Below the pieces are notes generated by a model. That model had not been told where the DNA came from, made no database searches, and saw only the letters and a program-made list of their open reading frames with translations. A DNA stretch of 34,161 nucleotides from positions 1 to 34,161 of the forward strand of contig JAHJXP010000028.1 in the NCBI GenBank assembly GCA_018827585.1. Reading direction: 5' to 3'. Source of the stretch: Pseudomonadota bacterium (GTDB lineage Bacteria; Desulfobacterota; Syntrophia; Syntrophales; UBA5619). Each line of letters begins with the position of its first letter. Within the stretch, counting starts at the first letter, position 1. Made by a program: the position numbers and the translations under genes. This document shows positions 1 through 7,761 of this stretch, one piece after another.

Positions 1-1
1 C

Positions 2-1585
2 GCCCGTGCCCTCGATGCGGACACCAAAGGCGGCCTGCGGAACATCCACCGCCGCGTCGGGACGACGATCCTCTTCGAGTCCTCCGGCGGTCAGGTGGAC
101 AAGGTGGCCCATCTGCCGGAGCTCCGCTTCGCCCTCGGCGAGCCGGAGGTGGATACAACCTCCGTGGACAACGCTGTCTTCGCCCTCGAGGACAAATCCT
201 ATTTCATCCGGCGCGTCGGCTCGGACGGCTTCAAGATCGGCCACCAGGCCACCATGAAGAAGGTGGTGAGCGACCGGCGGGCCTCCCTCGACGAGGAATC
301 GGAGATCCGGCCTGCCCTGCGGGCGCTCATCCTGAAGGAGTTCGACCGGGGAAGGACCATCCCCATCGTTCCCTTTCCCGCGGATGGGGCGGCCGTGCAG
401 GATACGCCCAGATTGACGCTGATCGTCCTCGATCCGGACCAGGAGTGGACGCCAGCCTGTGACGCCGCGGCGGGCAAGGGGAACGGTTCGCTCCGCGGGC
501 AGATTGCGGAGTGGATGAGGCAGCGCGGAAAGTCGCCCCGGCTCTATCCGGGATCGCTGGTCTGGTGCCTGAAGAAACCGGGACGCGACCTGCGCGACAA
601 GGTCGAGCTGTGGCTGGCCTGGAAGCGGGTCAACAGGGAGGTCGCCGAGGGGACCCTCGGCGGCGATTTCGACCGCGCGGATCGGGCGGAAATCGTCACG
701 AAAGTGGCCGACGCCGAAGAGGCCGCCAGGGACGAGGTGTGGGGCGGTTACCGCTTTGCGGTCTTGGCCGATCACCAGGAGCCGGACGGGTTGAAGACCA
801 TCGACCTCGGGGCGGGACATTCGAGCGGCAGCGAGACCCTTTGCGGCCGCGTGATCACGGCGCTGAAATCTCAGGCGCTGCTGAACGAATCGGTGGGTGC
901 GGGCTACATCGAGCGCAACTGGCCGCCGGCGTTGAAGGATACCGGCGCCTGGCCGCTGGCCAGCCTGCGGCAGAGCTTCCTGAACGGTTCATTGACCCGC
1001 CTGCTCGATCCGGACGCGGTGTTGCGGGTCAAGATCGTCGAGTTCGTATCCAAGGGCGACTTCGGTCTCGCTTCCGGCCATCTGTCTGCGTCTGCCGTGC
1101 CGGGTACGGCACAGGCTGGAGCGGCGAGACAGACAGGGGAACCGGGAGGCGGGTATGAGCGCGTCTGGTTCAACGAGCCTATAACCCCCGATGAAGTCGG
1201 TTTTGAGCCCGGCGTGTTCCTGATCCTGAAGGCAAAAGCGAGACGCATCAAGGCTGCACCGGAGCCGGTATCCCCTGTCAGTCCGGAGCCTGGACCCGCG
1301 CCGGAACCGGAATCGGCGCCGATTCCCGGGCATGGTCCGGAACCCGAACCGGAGCCTGCGCCGTACGCTGCCGCCAGAACATTCCGCATAACCGGCGAAG
1401 TGCCCCCGGAGATCTGGAACCGCCTGGGAACGAAGGTCCTGCCGAAGCTGCGCGGCGGGACAGATCTCAAAATAGGGATTTCATTCTCCGTTACCGTGGA
1501 GGCCAGCCTTTCCCGGGGCTTCGAAACGGACCTCCGACAGATTCTGGACGACATGGGGTTGTCCGGACGGGTCCGCATCGAATGA
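2..1585 (+). CDS. DUF499-type ATPase, C-terminal part (5' end outside window)
   Basis: The reading frame is open from base 2 to the TGA at 1583-1585, so the gene starts upstream and about 527 residues are visible. I recognise the C-terminal half of the DUF499 family, large predicted AAA+ type ATPases found in anti-phage loci, often with DUF1156 DNA methyltransferases. The Walker motifs would lie in the missing part. The visible part has an alpha/beta region, then a Pro/Glu/Ser-rich linker (about 1258-1365), then a compact terminal domain of about 70 residues starting RTFRITGEVPPEIWNRLGTK and ending GLSGRVRIE. That domain looks like a separate module tethered by the linker. Some programs would start this frame at the GTG at 95, but the protein-like sequence continues upstream of it. 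No partner gene follows directly; the next intact genes are on the other strand. The family call is from memory of its sequence style and is moderately sure. Confidence 0.7.
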   Translation, partial: ARALDADTKGGLRNIHRRVGTTILFESSGGQVDKVAHLPELRFALGEPEVDTTSVDNAVFALEDKSYFIRRVGSDGFKIGHQATMKKVVSDRRASLDEESEIRPALRALILKEFDRGRTIPIVPFPADGAAVQDTPRLTLIVLDPDQEWTPACDAAAGKGNGSLRGQIAEWMRQRGKSPRLYPGSLVWCLKKPGRDLRDKVELWLAWKRVNREVAEGTLGGDFDRADRAEIVTKVADAEEAARDEVWGGYRFAVLADHQEPDGLKTIDLGAGHSSGSETLCGRVITALKSQALLNESVGAGYIERNWPPALKDTGAWPLASLRQSFLNGSLTRLLDPDAVLRVKIVEFVSKGDFGLASGHLSASAVPGTAQAGAARQTGEPGGGYERVWFNEPITPDEVGFEPGVFLILKAKARRIKAAPEPVSPVSPEPGPAPEPESAPIPGHGPEPEPEPAPYAAARTFRITGEVPPEIWNRLGTKVLPKLRGGTDLKIGISFSVTVEASLSRGFETDLRQILDDMGLSGRVRIE

Positions 1586-2043
1586 CAACAACAAAGACGA
1601 TAAGGTATAATAATTCTGAATTATTCGAACTGGAAACCCTTGTCGCGGATTAACCGGAGGCATGCTTCCACCGCACCCGGATCATAGTGGCGACGGCCGT
1701 CGTCAGCAACCCGGCCCGCAGGCCGCCTATCCATGAGCTGAGAAAAACCGCCGGATAAAAGAGGAACCAGACAAGAGGCTGAAGGGCTTCCCCAAAAAAC
1801 CATTGCAGTGCGAAAACCGTCAGCGGAATCAGCGAAGGATAGAATCAGGCGCTGGGTGTAAGGTGGAGGTGGACTTCGCCGGCTTTTTCTCCATTATTCA
1901 TGGTTGCAGTTCTCCTATTACCATTGCTTGGATGCCGAAACCACTAACCGCGGCGAAATCGGGGCTGGCGCCGTTCCCTTGGTAAACAATTGCGGCCAGG
2001 GCATAGGTGGATGACAAGGCCTGCTTCTTTTTTGTAGAGACAT
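1586..2043. other. gene-poor stretch between DUF499 gene and AbiEii
   Basis: About 460 bases without a convincing intact gene. The left part holds the HD-GYP-like tail described separately. The rest (about 1741-2043) has only short open frames without a recognisable protein and no clear promoter or terminator. It looks like decayed sequence at the edge of a defence locus. Confidence 0.5.
1621..1740 (-). pseudogene. remnant of an HD-GYP domain C-terminus
   Basis: On the minus strand the last ~28 codons before the stop at 1621 read DDGRRHYDPGAVEACLRL followed by an IRDKGFQFE tail. This resembles the end of HD-GYP phosphodiesterase domains (YDP.VV.ACL.LF.EKGF.FE). Upstream, where the GYP region and the SHRPYRP-type helix should be, the sequence degrades and only a short open frame exists. 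I read it as the 3' scrap of a deleted gene. The match is short and recalled from memory, so the call is tentative. Confidence 0.4.
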
Positions 2044-2742
2044 TTACCCCGGACGATTTAAAAATACGCTGTCCCCTTTTCCCAGGTGAGACTTCAAAAT
2101 CCTGAAATTATTCTTCCGGTAATAGGGTCTCTGATCCGCCTCCAGGAGCGAACACAGTTTGACGTTGTAGTCCTGGCGGGTCAAGGCGGCGATGGCAGTC
2201 AGGACCTGGTCCGCCTTCTCGGGGGGAATATCGGCCTGCACGCCTTTTTTGACCAGAAATTCGAGGTCGTAGGCGTCCCTGATCTCCTTTCTCTGCAGGA
2301 AAGCGTCGATCTTTGACGTCATCATCTCCGGAAGCGCGATGGTCCGGAGATACACCTGGACCGATGAATGACGGCTGTACGCGATGGCCCGTTCCGTCTT
2401 CATCATCTTCACCCCCTTGCGCATTTCCAGCTTCAGACTGCGCGGATAATCCGGCGATTTCAATTCGATGACGAGGGTGTGGAACTTGTCCGCCGCATCC
2501 AGAATCTCATAAAAGCGGGCCAGAAACTGCCGCAAACCGGCAAACCACGCCGTGTGATCAAAATCCTTCTCCCTGCTTTTGTTCAGGAGCCAGAAATCGA
2601 GATCGACGGAATACCTGTCCAGGCCGAAGCACAGGCGCAGCATGGTCCCGCCGCCGAAAACCAGCCGGTCCAGAAACCGGCCGCTCTGCAATCGGTCCAG
2701 CACCTCCAGCTCAAACTGTTCCTGTTTGATCAGATCCTGCAT
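2044..2742 (-). CDS. abiEii: AbiEii-type nucleotidyltransferase toxin
   Basis: This 232-residue protein is the toxin half of a type IV (AbiE) toxin-antitoxin or abortive-infection pair. AbiEii proteins are DNA polymerase beta-like nucleotidyltransferases that inhibit growth on phage infection. The family motifs are visible: VFGGGTMLRL (residues 28-37), carrying the GG(T/S) motif, and SVDLDF (45-50), giving the two metal-binding Asp residues D47 and D49. A helical C-terminal half follows with IDAFLQRKEIRDAYDLEFL, typical of the family (the R.KRD.YDL region). Length is slightly short compared with the usual 250-300. It lies 33 bases downstream of the AbiEi-like antitoxin on the same strand, which is the standard order. 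No key residue is missing, so it looks intact. Confidence 0.85.
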   Translation of the reverse strand: MQDLIKQEQFELEVLDRLQSGRFLDRLVFGGGTMLRLCFGLDRYSVDLDFWLLNKSREKDFDHTAWFAGLRQFLARFYEILDAADKFHTLVIELKSPDYPRSLKLEMRKGVKMMKTERAIAYSRHSSVQVYLRTIALPEMMTSKIDAFLQRKEIRDAYDLEFLVKKGVQADIPPEKADQVLTAIAALTRQDYNVKLCSLLEADQRPYYRKNNFRILKSHLGKGDSVFLNRPG

Positions 2743-2775
2743 CTCTTTCCCGTCACCCCCGGATTCCGCAAAACG

Positions 2776-3375
2776 CTAAATAGCAAGACCTGACCCCCAA
2801 ATGTCCTTGACCCTGTTGCGGGTTCGCTCCGGAAACGGCGCCATCAGGGTCTCCGTCTCTGCCATGTCCAGGCGATCCATGTCGAGGGCGGCCAAGTCGA
2901 AGGCGTAGCGGCCGTGGGCGCTGAGGTGGCACGCATCGAGAAACGCCTTCTCTTTTTTCGCCATGAAAAAGGGGCCGATTTTCGTAAACCCGAAGTAGCA
3001 GTCCTTTTTAAGCTTGAAATAGGAAAAAGCAGCTCCGCCGGCGGCGTATTGGATGGAGCGCTTCAGGGCGACGCTTTCGTACCAGCCTTGGGGCGCCTGG
3101 GTGGTCACTCCGTAATAAACCAGGGCGGTCGTACAGGATATATAGGAAGGAACCTGGAGATGATTGGCGATGGCGAAGAAATCCTGCCGGTCCAGGTAGG
3201 GCCAGCGCTCGTCCAGAACGTAGAAGTCCTTCTTCAAACGGATGAACGCGCCGTTTTTCACCTGCCGGCTGCAAAACACCTGGGCCGAGGCCCTCGTGAC
3301 GCCGAATAGACAGCCCACGTCCTCCGAGGTGAAAAACAGGCTTTTCTTTAATGAACCCCACGCGTCACGATTCAT
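2776..3375 (-). CDS. abiEi: AbiEi-type antitoxin / transcriptional repressor
   Basis: This 199-residue protein is the likely antitoxin partner of the downstream nucleotidyltransferase. The N-terminus (about residues 10-55) looks like a winged helix: LFFTSEDVGCLFGVTRASAQ then LKKDFYVLDE, matching the start of AbiEi antitoxins, where a wHTH is followed by G-x-Y-x-L. The middle contains YISCTTALVYYGVTTQAPQG, typical of the family (S..SAL..HGLT). AbiEi proteins repress their own promoter by binding inverted repeats, and such a repeat lies just upstream (3387-3410). The ATG at 3375 is preceded by a promoter-like region. Confidence in the family is good; neutralising this particular toxin is inferred from position. 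Confidence 0.82.
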   Translation of the reverse strand: MNRDAWGSLKKSLFFTSEDVGCLFGVTRASAQVFCSRQVKNGAFIRLKKDFYVLDERWPYLDRQDFFAIANHLQVPSYISCTTALVYYGVTTQAPQGWYESVALKRSIQYAAGGAAFSYFKLKKDCYFGFTKIGPFFMAKKEKAFLDACHLSAHGRYAFDLAALDMDRLDMAETETLMAPFPERTRNRVKDIWGSGLAI

Positions 3376-3386
3376 ATCAGGAACAC

Positions 3387-3437
3387 TTTCTTATCTTTTA
3401 TGTTAAGAAACTATCCTCGCAATGATGGTCTTGTCAA
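3387..3437 (-). promoter_or_regulatory. candidate abiE promoter with inverted-repeat operator
   Basis: On the minus strand, TTGACA (3437-3432) is followed after 16 bases by GATAGT (3415-3410), a plausible -35/-10 pair upstream of the antitoxin. Immediately downstream and touching the -10 box lies a perfect 7-bp inverted repeat TTTCTTA/TAAGAAA with a 10-base spacer (3387-3393 and 3404-3410). Its position fits an operator for AbiEi autorepression. Confidence 0.5.
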
Positions 3438-3464
3438 GGAAAATATTGATGAACGCCCAACTCC

Positions 3465-3500
3465 TCCCTCTCCTTCAAGGAGAGGGCCGGGGTGGGGATG
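3465..3500. repeat. GC-rich short inverted repeat (CCCTCTCC / GGAGAGGG type)
   Basis: CCCTCTCCTT and AAGGAGAGGG form a perfect palindrome centred near 3476, followed by CCGGGGTGGGG. The same architecture (C-rich arm, short A/T-containing loop, G-rich arm, then a TTAGGGTGGGG-like tail) recurs at 7268-7399. It looks like a REP-like intergenic repeat family. It lies downstream of the kinase remnant and may also serve as a transcription stop. Confidence 0.55.
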
Positions 3501-3503
3501 GGG

Positions 3504-3715
3504 TCAAAGGGTAAAATAAAACGTCGCGCCTTGGCCCGTCTCCCCCTCCGCCCAGATGCGGCCGCCGTGGCGCTGAACGATGCGCTGGACGATCGCCAGG
3601 CCCGTATCGATGGGCGCATGTTCGATCTTGAACAGGCAGATCGCCTCGGAGCTTTGCTTGACGAAGGCGCGGTACCGCTCCTCGCTTAACAGCAGCGGGG
3701 AAATCCCCGTTCTTC
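3504..3715 (-). pseudogene. histidine kinase remnant (PAS start fused to ATPase tail)
   Basis: In the minus frame ending at the TGA 3506-3504 the translation runs LLLSEERYRAFVKQSSEAIC, then FKIEH, then directly APIDTGLAIVQRIV and HGGRIWAEGETGQGATFYF. The first part is the start of a PAS domain. The second is the end of a HATPase_c domain (G2 box remnant, then the usual GG.IWAEGE.G.GATF.F ending). Everything between, namely the PAS body, the His box and the N and G1 boxes, is missing. There is no good start codon. This is the two ends of a kinase gene joined by a large internal deletion. Confidence 0.65.
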
Positions 3716-3991
3716 TCAGCCCACGAGCACATCCGGCGGCACATCGAGGGCGCGGGCAATCGTTCTGAGCGTTTCAACCGTGCCCTGCCGCTTGCCGGTT
3801 TCGATCTGGGACAGGTAAGGTTTGCTGATCCCCGCCCGCCCGGCGGCGTCATACATGTAGATATGATCGGCGGAGGCCGCGAGGATGTGACCGAGCTTAT
3901 TCGCCTGGAACGACAGCTCTTCCATCATTCCCAGGAGATCGGCTTTCCCGTGAGTTTCCATCATATCCATCCGTTCGAGACAAGACCCCAT
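3716..3991 (-). CDS. small XRE-type HTH protein with a PAS-like N-terminus (probably chimeric)
   Basis: This 91-residue ORF begins one base after the stop of the NtrC-family regulator, so it would be co-transcribed. Residues about 56-91 (GISKPYLSQIETGKRQGTVE, then ARALDVPPDVLVG) are the second half of a classical XRE/HTH_3 domain, including the recognition helix. The preceding part (FQANKLGHILAASADHIYMY, DAAGR) reads like the first strand of a PAS domain, not the missing first two HTH helices. The join at DAAGR/AGISKP lies in a GC-rich run. I infer a deletion fusion between a PAS kinase and an XRE gene. It may still be translated, but half of the DNA-binding fold is absent. Confidence 0.5.
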   Translation of the reverse strand: MGSCLERMDMMETHGKADLLGMMEELSFQANKLGHILAASADHIYMYDAAGRAGISKPYLSQIETGKRQGTVETLRTIARALDVPPDVLVG

Positions 3992-3992
3992 C

Positions 3993-5366
3993 TTACCTGA
4001 GGCCGTATTTCTTGAGTTTGTAGCGGAGCATCCGCTCGCTGATCCCGAGGATCTCGGCGGCGTGGGTCTGGTGGTCGCCGGCCTTCTCCATCGCCTCGAC
4101 GATGAGTTTCCTCTCCAGATCCTCCATCGATCCGCGGAGGAGTCCTTCCGCTTTTCCGCCCTCCGGCGTCGCTTCCATCGCTTCCCGGAAAGGGAGATCT
4201 TCCAGAAAGATAACGGCCTCCCGGGCGATGACGACGGCCCGCTCGATGATGTTCTCTAACTCCCGGACATTCCCGGGGTAATCGTACTTGAGAAGGACGT
4301 CCTGCGCCTCGCTGGTCAGGCCGGCGATCTCCTTGCCATTTTCCGCGGCATAGCGTTTCAGGAAGTGTTCGATGAGGGGCGGGATGTCCTCTTTGCGCTC
4401 CCTGAGCGGCGGGATGGACATGACCACGACGTTCAGGCGGTAGAAGAGGTCCTCCCGGAAGGCCCCTTCCCGCACCCGCTGCTCCAGGTCCCGGTTGGTG
4501 GCGCTGATCACCCGGACATCCGTGTGGAGCGTCTGGTTCCCGCCGAGGCGCTGGAACTCATGCTCCTGGAGAAAGCGCAGGAGCTTGACCTGGACCTGCG
4601 GCGAGAGCTCGCCGATCTCGTCGAGGAAGAGGGTCCCGCCGTCCGCCTCCTCGAAGCGGCCGATCCGCCGGGCCGTCGCCCCGGTGAAGGCCCCCTTCTC
4701 GTGGCCGAAGAGTTCGCTTTCCAGGAGGTTCTCGTGCAGGGCGCCGCAGTTGACCGCAATGATCGGCCGTGCGGCCCGGGGAGAAAGATTGTGGATCAGC
4801 CTCGCCAGGAGCTCCTTGCCCGTCCCGCTCTCCCCCTGGAGGAGGACCGTGGCGCGGGAAGCAGCCACCCGCCCCGCCATGTTAATCAGGGCGCTCATCT
4901 GCGGACTTTTGTAAATGATCCGGTCGGTCGTTACCCCCTTCTCGCCGAACGGTTCACCGCGGAAGACACCGCGGAGGATCTCGTTTTCCTTCAGGAGCGT
5001 CCGCCGCTCGGAGACGCGGGCCACAAGGAGCAGCAGCTCTTCGAATTCGACGGGTTTCGTGATGTAGTCCAGGGCGCCGGTCTTCATGGCTTCCACGGCC
5101 ATATCGATGGTTCCCTCGGCCGTGATGATGACGATGTCGATCTCGGGATTGATTCTCTTCACCTCCTGGAGGACCTGCATTCCATCCATCCCCGGCATCT
5201 TGTAGTCGAGGAGGATCAGGTCATAGTGACCCTCCCGGACCCGCTGGATCGCCCGATCGCCGCTTTCGGCCTCGCCGACGGCGTGCCCCTCCTTCCGGAG
5301 GAAGTCCCGGAGCATCTCCCGCTGCGACCGGCCGTCCTCCACCACGAGGATGTTGAGTTTCTTCAT
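3993..5366 (-). CDS. sigma-54-dependent response regulator, NtrC/ZraR family
   Basis: A 457-residue activator with the full three-domain plan. The receiver domain (1-120) has acidic pocket E10-D11, phosphoacceptor D54 in LLDYKMPGMDG and K104. The AAA+ sigma-54 interaction domain (about 148-375) has Walker A GESGTGKE (178-185) and the sigma-54 contact loop GAFTGA (225-230). The C-terminal Fis-type HTH (about 430-457) contains HAAEILGISERMLRYKLKKY. Once phosphorylated by its kinase it should activate RpoN-dependent promoters. Its ATG directly follows the TGA of the upstream kinase (TGAATG), showing tight translational coupling. Targets cannot be read from the window. Confidence 0.93.
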   Translation of the reverse strand: MKKLNILVVEDGRSQREMLRDFLRKEGHAVGEAESGDRAIQRVREGHYDLILLDYKMPGMDGMQVLQEVKRINPEIDIVIITAEGTIDMAVEAMKTGALDYITKPVEFEELLLLVARVSERRTLLKENEILRGVFRGEPFGEKGVTTDRIIYKSPQMSALINMAGRVAASRATVLLQGESGTGKELLARLIHNLSPRAARPIIAVNCGALHENLLESELFGHEKGAFTGATARRIGRFEEADGGTLFLDEIGELSPQVQVKLLRFLQEHEFQRLGGNQTLHTDVRVISATNRDLEQRVREGAFREDLFYRLNVVVMSIPPLRERKEDIPPLIEHFLKRYAAENGKEIAGLTSEAQDVLLKYDYPGNVRELENIIERAVVIAREAVIFLEDLPFREAMEATPEGGKAEGLLRGSMEDLERKLIVEAMEKAGDHQTHAAEILGISERMLRYKLKKYGLR

Positions 5367-7190
5367 TCAGACTTTCCCCCCTTTGCCGTTGCTGCGTCTT
5401 TCCGCGGGCAGCAGGATCTCGAAGGTCGTTCCCGCCCCCTTCCGGCTCAGGACGCGGATCTCCCCGCCGTGGCCGCGGATGATCTCGTGGGCGAGGGGGA
5501 GCCCGAGCCCCAGCCCTTTCTCCTTGGTCGTATATTCGGGGTTGAAGATCCGATCCACCTCTTCGGCGGTCATGCCGCACCCCGTATCGGCGATCCGGAT
5601 GCTCACCCGTCCACCTTCCGGCTTTCGGACGGAGAGGGTCACCGCCCCCTCCCCGCTGATCGACTCCATCGCGTTTTTGACGAAATTGAGAAAGGCCTGC
5701 TGGAGCTTGTCCATATCCATCGGAATGACGACCGGATCGTTCCCCCAGTCCGTCCGGAGGGCGACGCCCCGAGTCTCGGCCTCCGCGGAGATCAGATTGA
5801 CAATCTTTTGGAGGATCTCCTGAACCGGGCAGTCGCGGAGTTCAAGCCGCCGGCTCTTCGAGAAGGTCATAAATTCCTCGATGATCCCGTTGAGGCGCCG
5901 GATCTCGTCGCGGATCACACCGGTCATCGTCTCGAATTCCGTCATCTTCTCCCGATCGGCCGGGACGAATTCCCGCTTCAGGCGCTGGCTCGCCATGCTG
6001 ATCGCATTGAGCGGATTACGGATCTCGTGCGCCACGCCGGCGGCCAGTTGGCCCAGGGCGGAGAGCCGCTCGGCCTTCTCGAGCTGCCGCGTCATCTCCA
6101 CGATGCCGGCGAGGTGACGGTTCTGGTTGTGGTAGAGGAGCCACATCGACAGCAGGGCGATCAGGACGACGAAGGCGAGAAAGACGAACATGTTCCGCCG
6201 GTTCTCGGCGAGAATCTGATCGGTGTTCCCCCGCTCCAGTCCAAGGCGGATAAAACCGGCGATCTGGCCGTTCAGGTGGAGGGGGGCTGCAATCTCAAGG
6301 AGGCTCTTCCCGGCGAACGTCACGTTCCTGCTCTCCATCTGTCTCTCGCCGTGGAAGATCTTCACGACCAGCGGATGGTCAATGCCCCACGCCTCCGGCA
6401 GCTCGCCCGCATTGCCCAGAATCATCGCCTTCTTGTCGCGGACGGCCAGATAGACGAGCCCCTGCCCTTCCCCGAGCTTCTCGATCGCCTTTTCCACAGA
6501 GACCCTTGTCCCCCAGTATCGGGCGCCGTCCTGGTCCAAGGCGATGATGATGGTCCCGCTGCCGTCGGGACGGCGCAGGGCGATAAAGCCGATCTTCTGC
6601 CGGGCGAGTCGGGCAATAAAATCGGGCGCCTCCTCCTGGGGAGCCCCCCTGCCAGCCTTCTTCCTCTTTTTGATGGAGGCCTCGCCAGGGAGATCCCGGC
6701 TCTGGAAGATGACGTCTCCCCACGTATTGAGGACGGCCAGGAGCCAGATGTTGTTTTCCTGGGCGTATTTCCGCAAATAGTTGCCGCTCAGATGCTCGGT
6801 CTTCCAGTGATTGTCGACTTCGCGCGCCATCGCGACGATCTTCTCGGTCAGGAATTTCTGCGGGGAGATGACCTGTTCGGTAAGAGGGACGAATACATCC
6901 CCTCCCCCTTTACGGGAGGCCTGGATCATCATGTCCAGATTCTCCTGGGTGAGTCTCTCCACCACCCCGACGATCCGCATCCCCTGGTTCTCCATGAAGC
7001 CGGCGAGGGTCCGGTCGCTCCGGCGCAGGTCCATGACCCCCATCGTCAGGATGAGACCGATAAAGACCGCGCAGACGATGGCCACGGCCAGGGGCTGCAT
7101 AAAGGGACGGTCGTAGCGCGGGGAGCCGTGTTGCCAGATGATTTTTCCTTCAGGGCTCATAAATTCTGTCCGTGTTCGCCGTATAAGCAC
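5367..7190 (-). CDS. membrane sensor histidine kinase of the NtrC-family pair
   Basis: A 607-residue kinase. Transmembrane segments lie at about 30-53 and 333-353 and enclose a ~280-residue periplasmic sensor region. The HisKA helix has phosphoacceptor H388 in AAGVAHEIRNPLNA. The HATPase domain has N box FLNFVKNAMES (500-510), G1 DTGCGM (535-540) and G2 KGLGLGLPLA. The long extracytoplasmic sensor with a dCache-like layout suggests it senses a small molecule or envelope state. The GTG at 7190 gives the longest form; an ATG at 7160 also fits, and neither has a strong ribosome-binding site. It is the first gene of the pair with the adjacent regulator (0-base gap). Transcription starts from the repeat-rich stretch upstream. 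Confidence 0.92.
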   Translation of the reverse strand: MLIRRTRTEFMSPEGKIIWQHGSPRYDRPFMQPLAVAIVCAVFIGLILTMGVMDLRRSDRTLAGFMENQGMRIVGVVERLTQENLDMMIQASRKGGGDVFVPLTEQVISPQKFLTEKIVAMAREVDNHWKTEHLSGNYLRKYAQENNIWLLAVLNTWGDVIFQSRDLPGEASIKKRKKAGRGAPQEEAPDFIARLARQKIGFIALRRPDGSGTIIIALDQDGARYWGTRVSVEKAIEKLGEGQGLVYLAVRDKKAMILGNAGELPEAWGIDHPLVVKIFHGERQMESRNVTFAGKSLLEIAAPLHLNGQIAGFIRLGLERGNTDQILAENRRNMFVFLAFVVLIALLSMWLLYHNQNRHLAGIVEMTRQLEKAERLSALGQLAAGVAHEIRNPLNAISMASQRLKREFVPADREKMTEFETMTGVIRDEIRRLNGIIEEFMTFSKSRRLELRDCPVQEILQKIVNLISAEAETRGVALRTDWGNDPVVIPMDMDKLQQAFLNFVKNAMESISGEGAVTLSVRKPEGGRVSIRIADTGCGMTAEEVDRIFNPEYTTKEKGLGLGLPLAHEIIRGHGGEIRVLSRKGAGTTFEILLPAERRSNGKGGKV

Positions 7191-7267
7191 ACCGAGAGCT
7201 TTGAAAATCAGCTCCCTGTTTTCCTTTGAATAATAGGGCCCTACTTTCCCGTAAAAAGTCCAAAATC

Positions 7268-7399
7268 TCCTCCCCCTTGACGGGGGTAAAAATCTTCCCT
7301 CCCCCTTGATGGGGGAGGGTTAGGGTGGGGGTGAAAAGTGGTTGCATTTCAGTGAACTATTGCCCCCTCCCCTTAATCCCCTCCCACCGGGGGAGGGGA
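7268..7399. repeat. cluster of GC-rich inverted repeats
   Basis: Three related units lie close together. The first is CTCCCCCTTGACGGGGG (about 7270-7286). The second is CCCTCCCCCTTGATGGGGG followed by AGGGTTAGGGTGGGGG (7297-7331). The third is CCCCTCCC ACC GGGGGAGGGG in the opposite orientation (7378-7399). Units two and three are flanked on their inner and outer sides by GTGAAAAGTG and a near-complement CACTTTTTAC, so they form a larger imperfect palindrome. A fourth relative is at 3465-3500. This looks like a REP/MITE-like family, placed in the 5' region of the kinase gene. Confidence 0.6.
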
Positions 7400-7761
7400 A
7401 ATTTCACTTTTTACGAGTGCATTAAAACTGTTTTTTCTTCGGAAATTCATAATTATATCACGGGCGTCATCATAAGCCATTCCCCTCAAAAGTCAACGAT
7501 TTCTTTCCCGAGGCCACTGGCCGGACGGCCCAGGAGGAAAGTCCATGACGTTCCCCTTCCCGGTCTCTGTCCGAGGGGGGGTGAAGGTAGGACAACACGA
7601 TATTCCGGGAAAACAGAAGATGACGCTCTCGAAAAAAGTTGCAAAAGCCTTGGGACGGGAGATTTTCTCAGTCACCGCAAAGGGCGGGCGTCGCGAAGCG
7701 GCGGCGAAAAGGGTTTTCGACATTTTTGTCGATTGACAAGCGCGGACGGTCTATAAATTCA

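Noticed and set aside
4365..7229. 954-codon open frame on the + strand
   Set aside because: It is antisense to the sensor kinase and regulator genes, both of which carry full catalytic motifs in their own frame. The + strand translation is rich in D, H, P and R without domain pattern, a typical mirror of high-GC coding DNA.
7500..7620. RNase P RNA-like motifs (CCGGACGGCC and GAGGAAAGTCC)
   Set aside because: The GAGGAAAGTCC block resembles the P4 region of rnpB, but the following conserved parts and the 3' ACAGAA..CCGGCTTA region are not found in order. At most a remnant; possibly chance.
7621..7736. Short + strand ORF starting MTLSKKVAKALGREIF
   Set aside because: It lies partly in sequence related to the repeat-associated segment near 9853 and over an inverted repeat; no ribosome site or family supports it.
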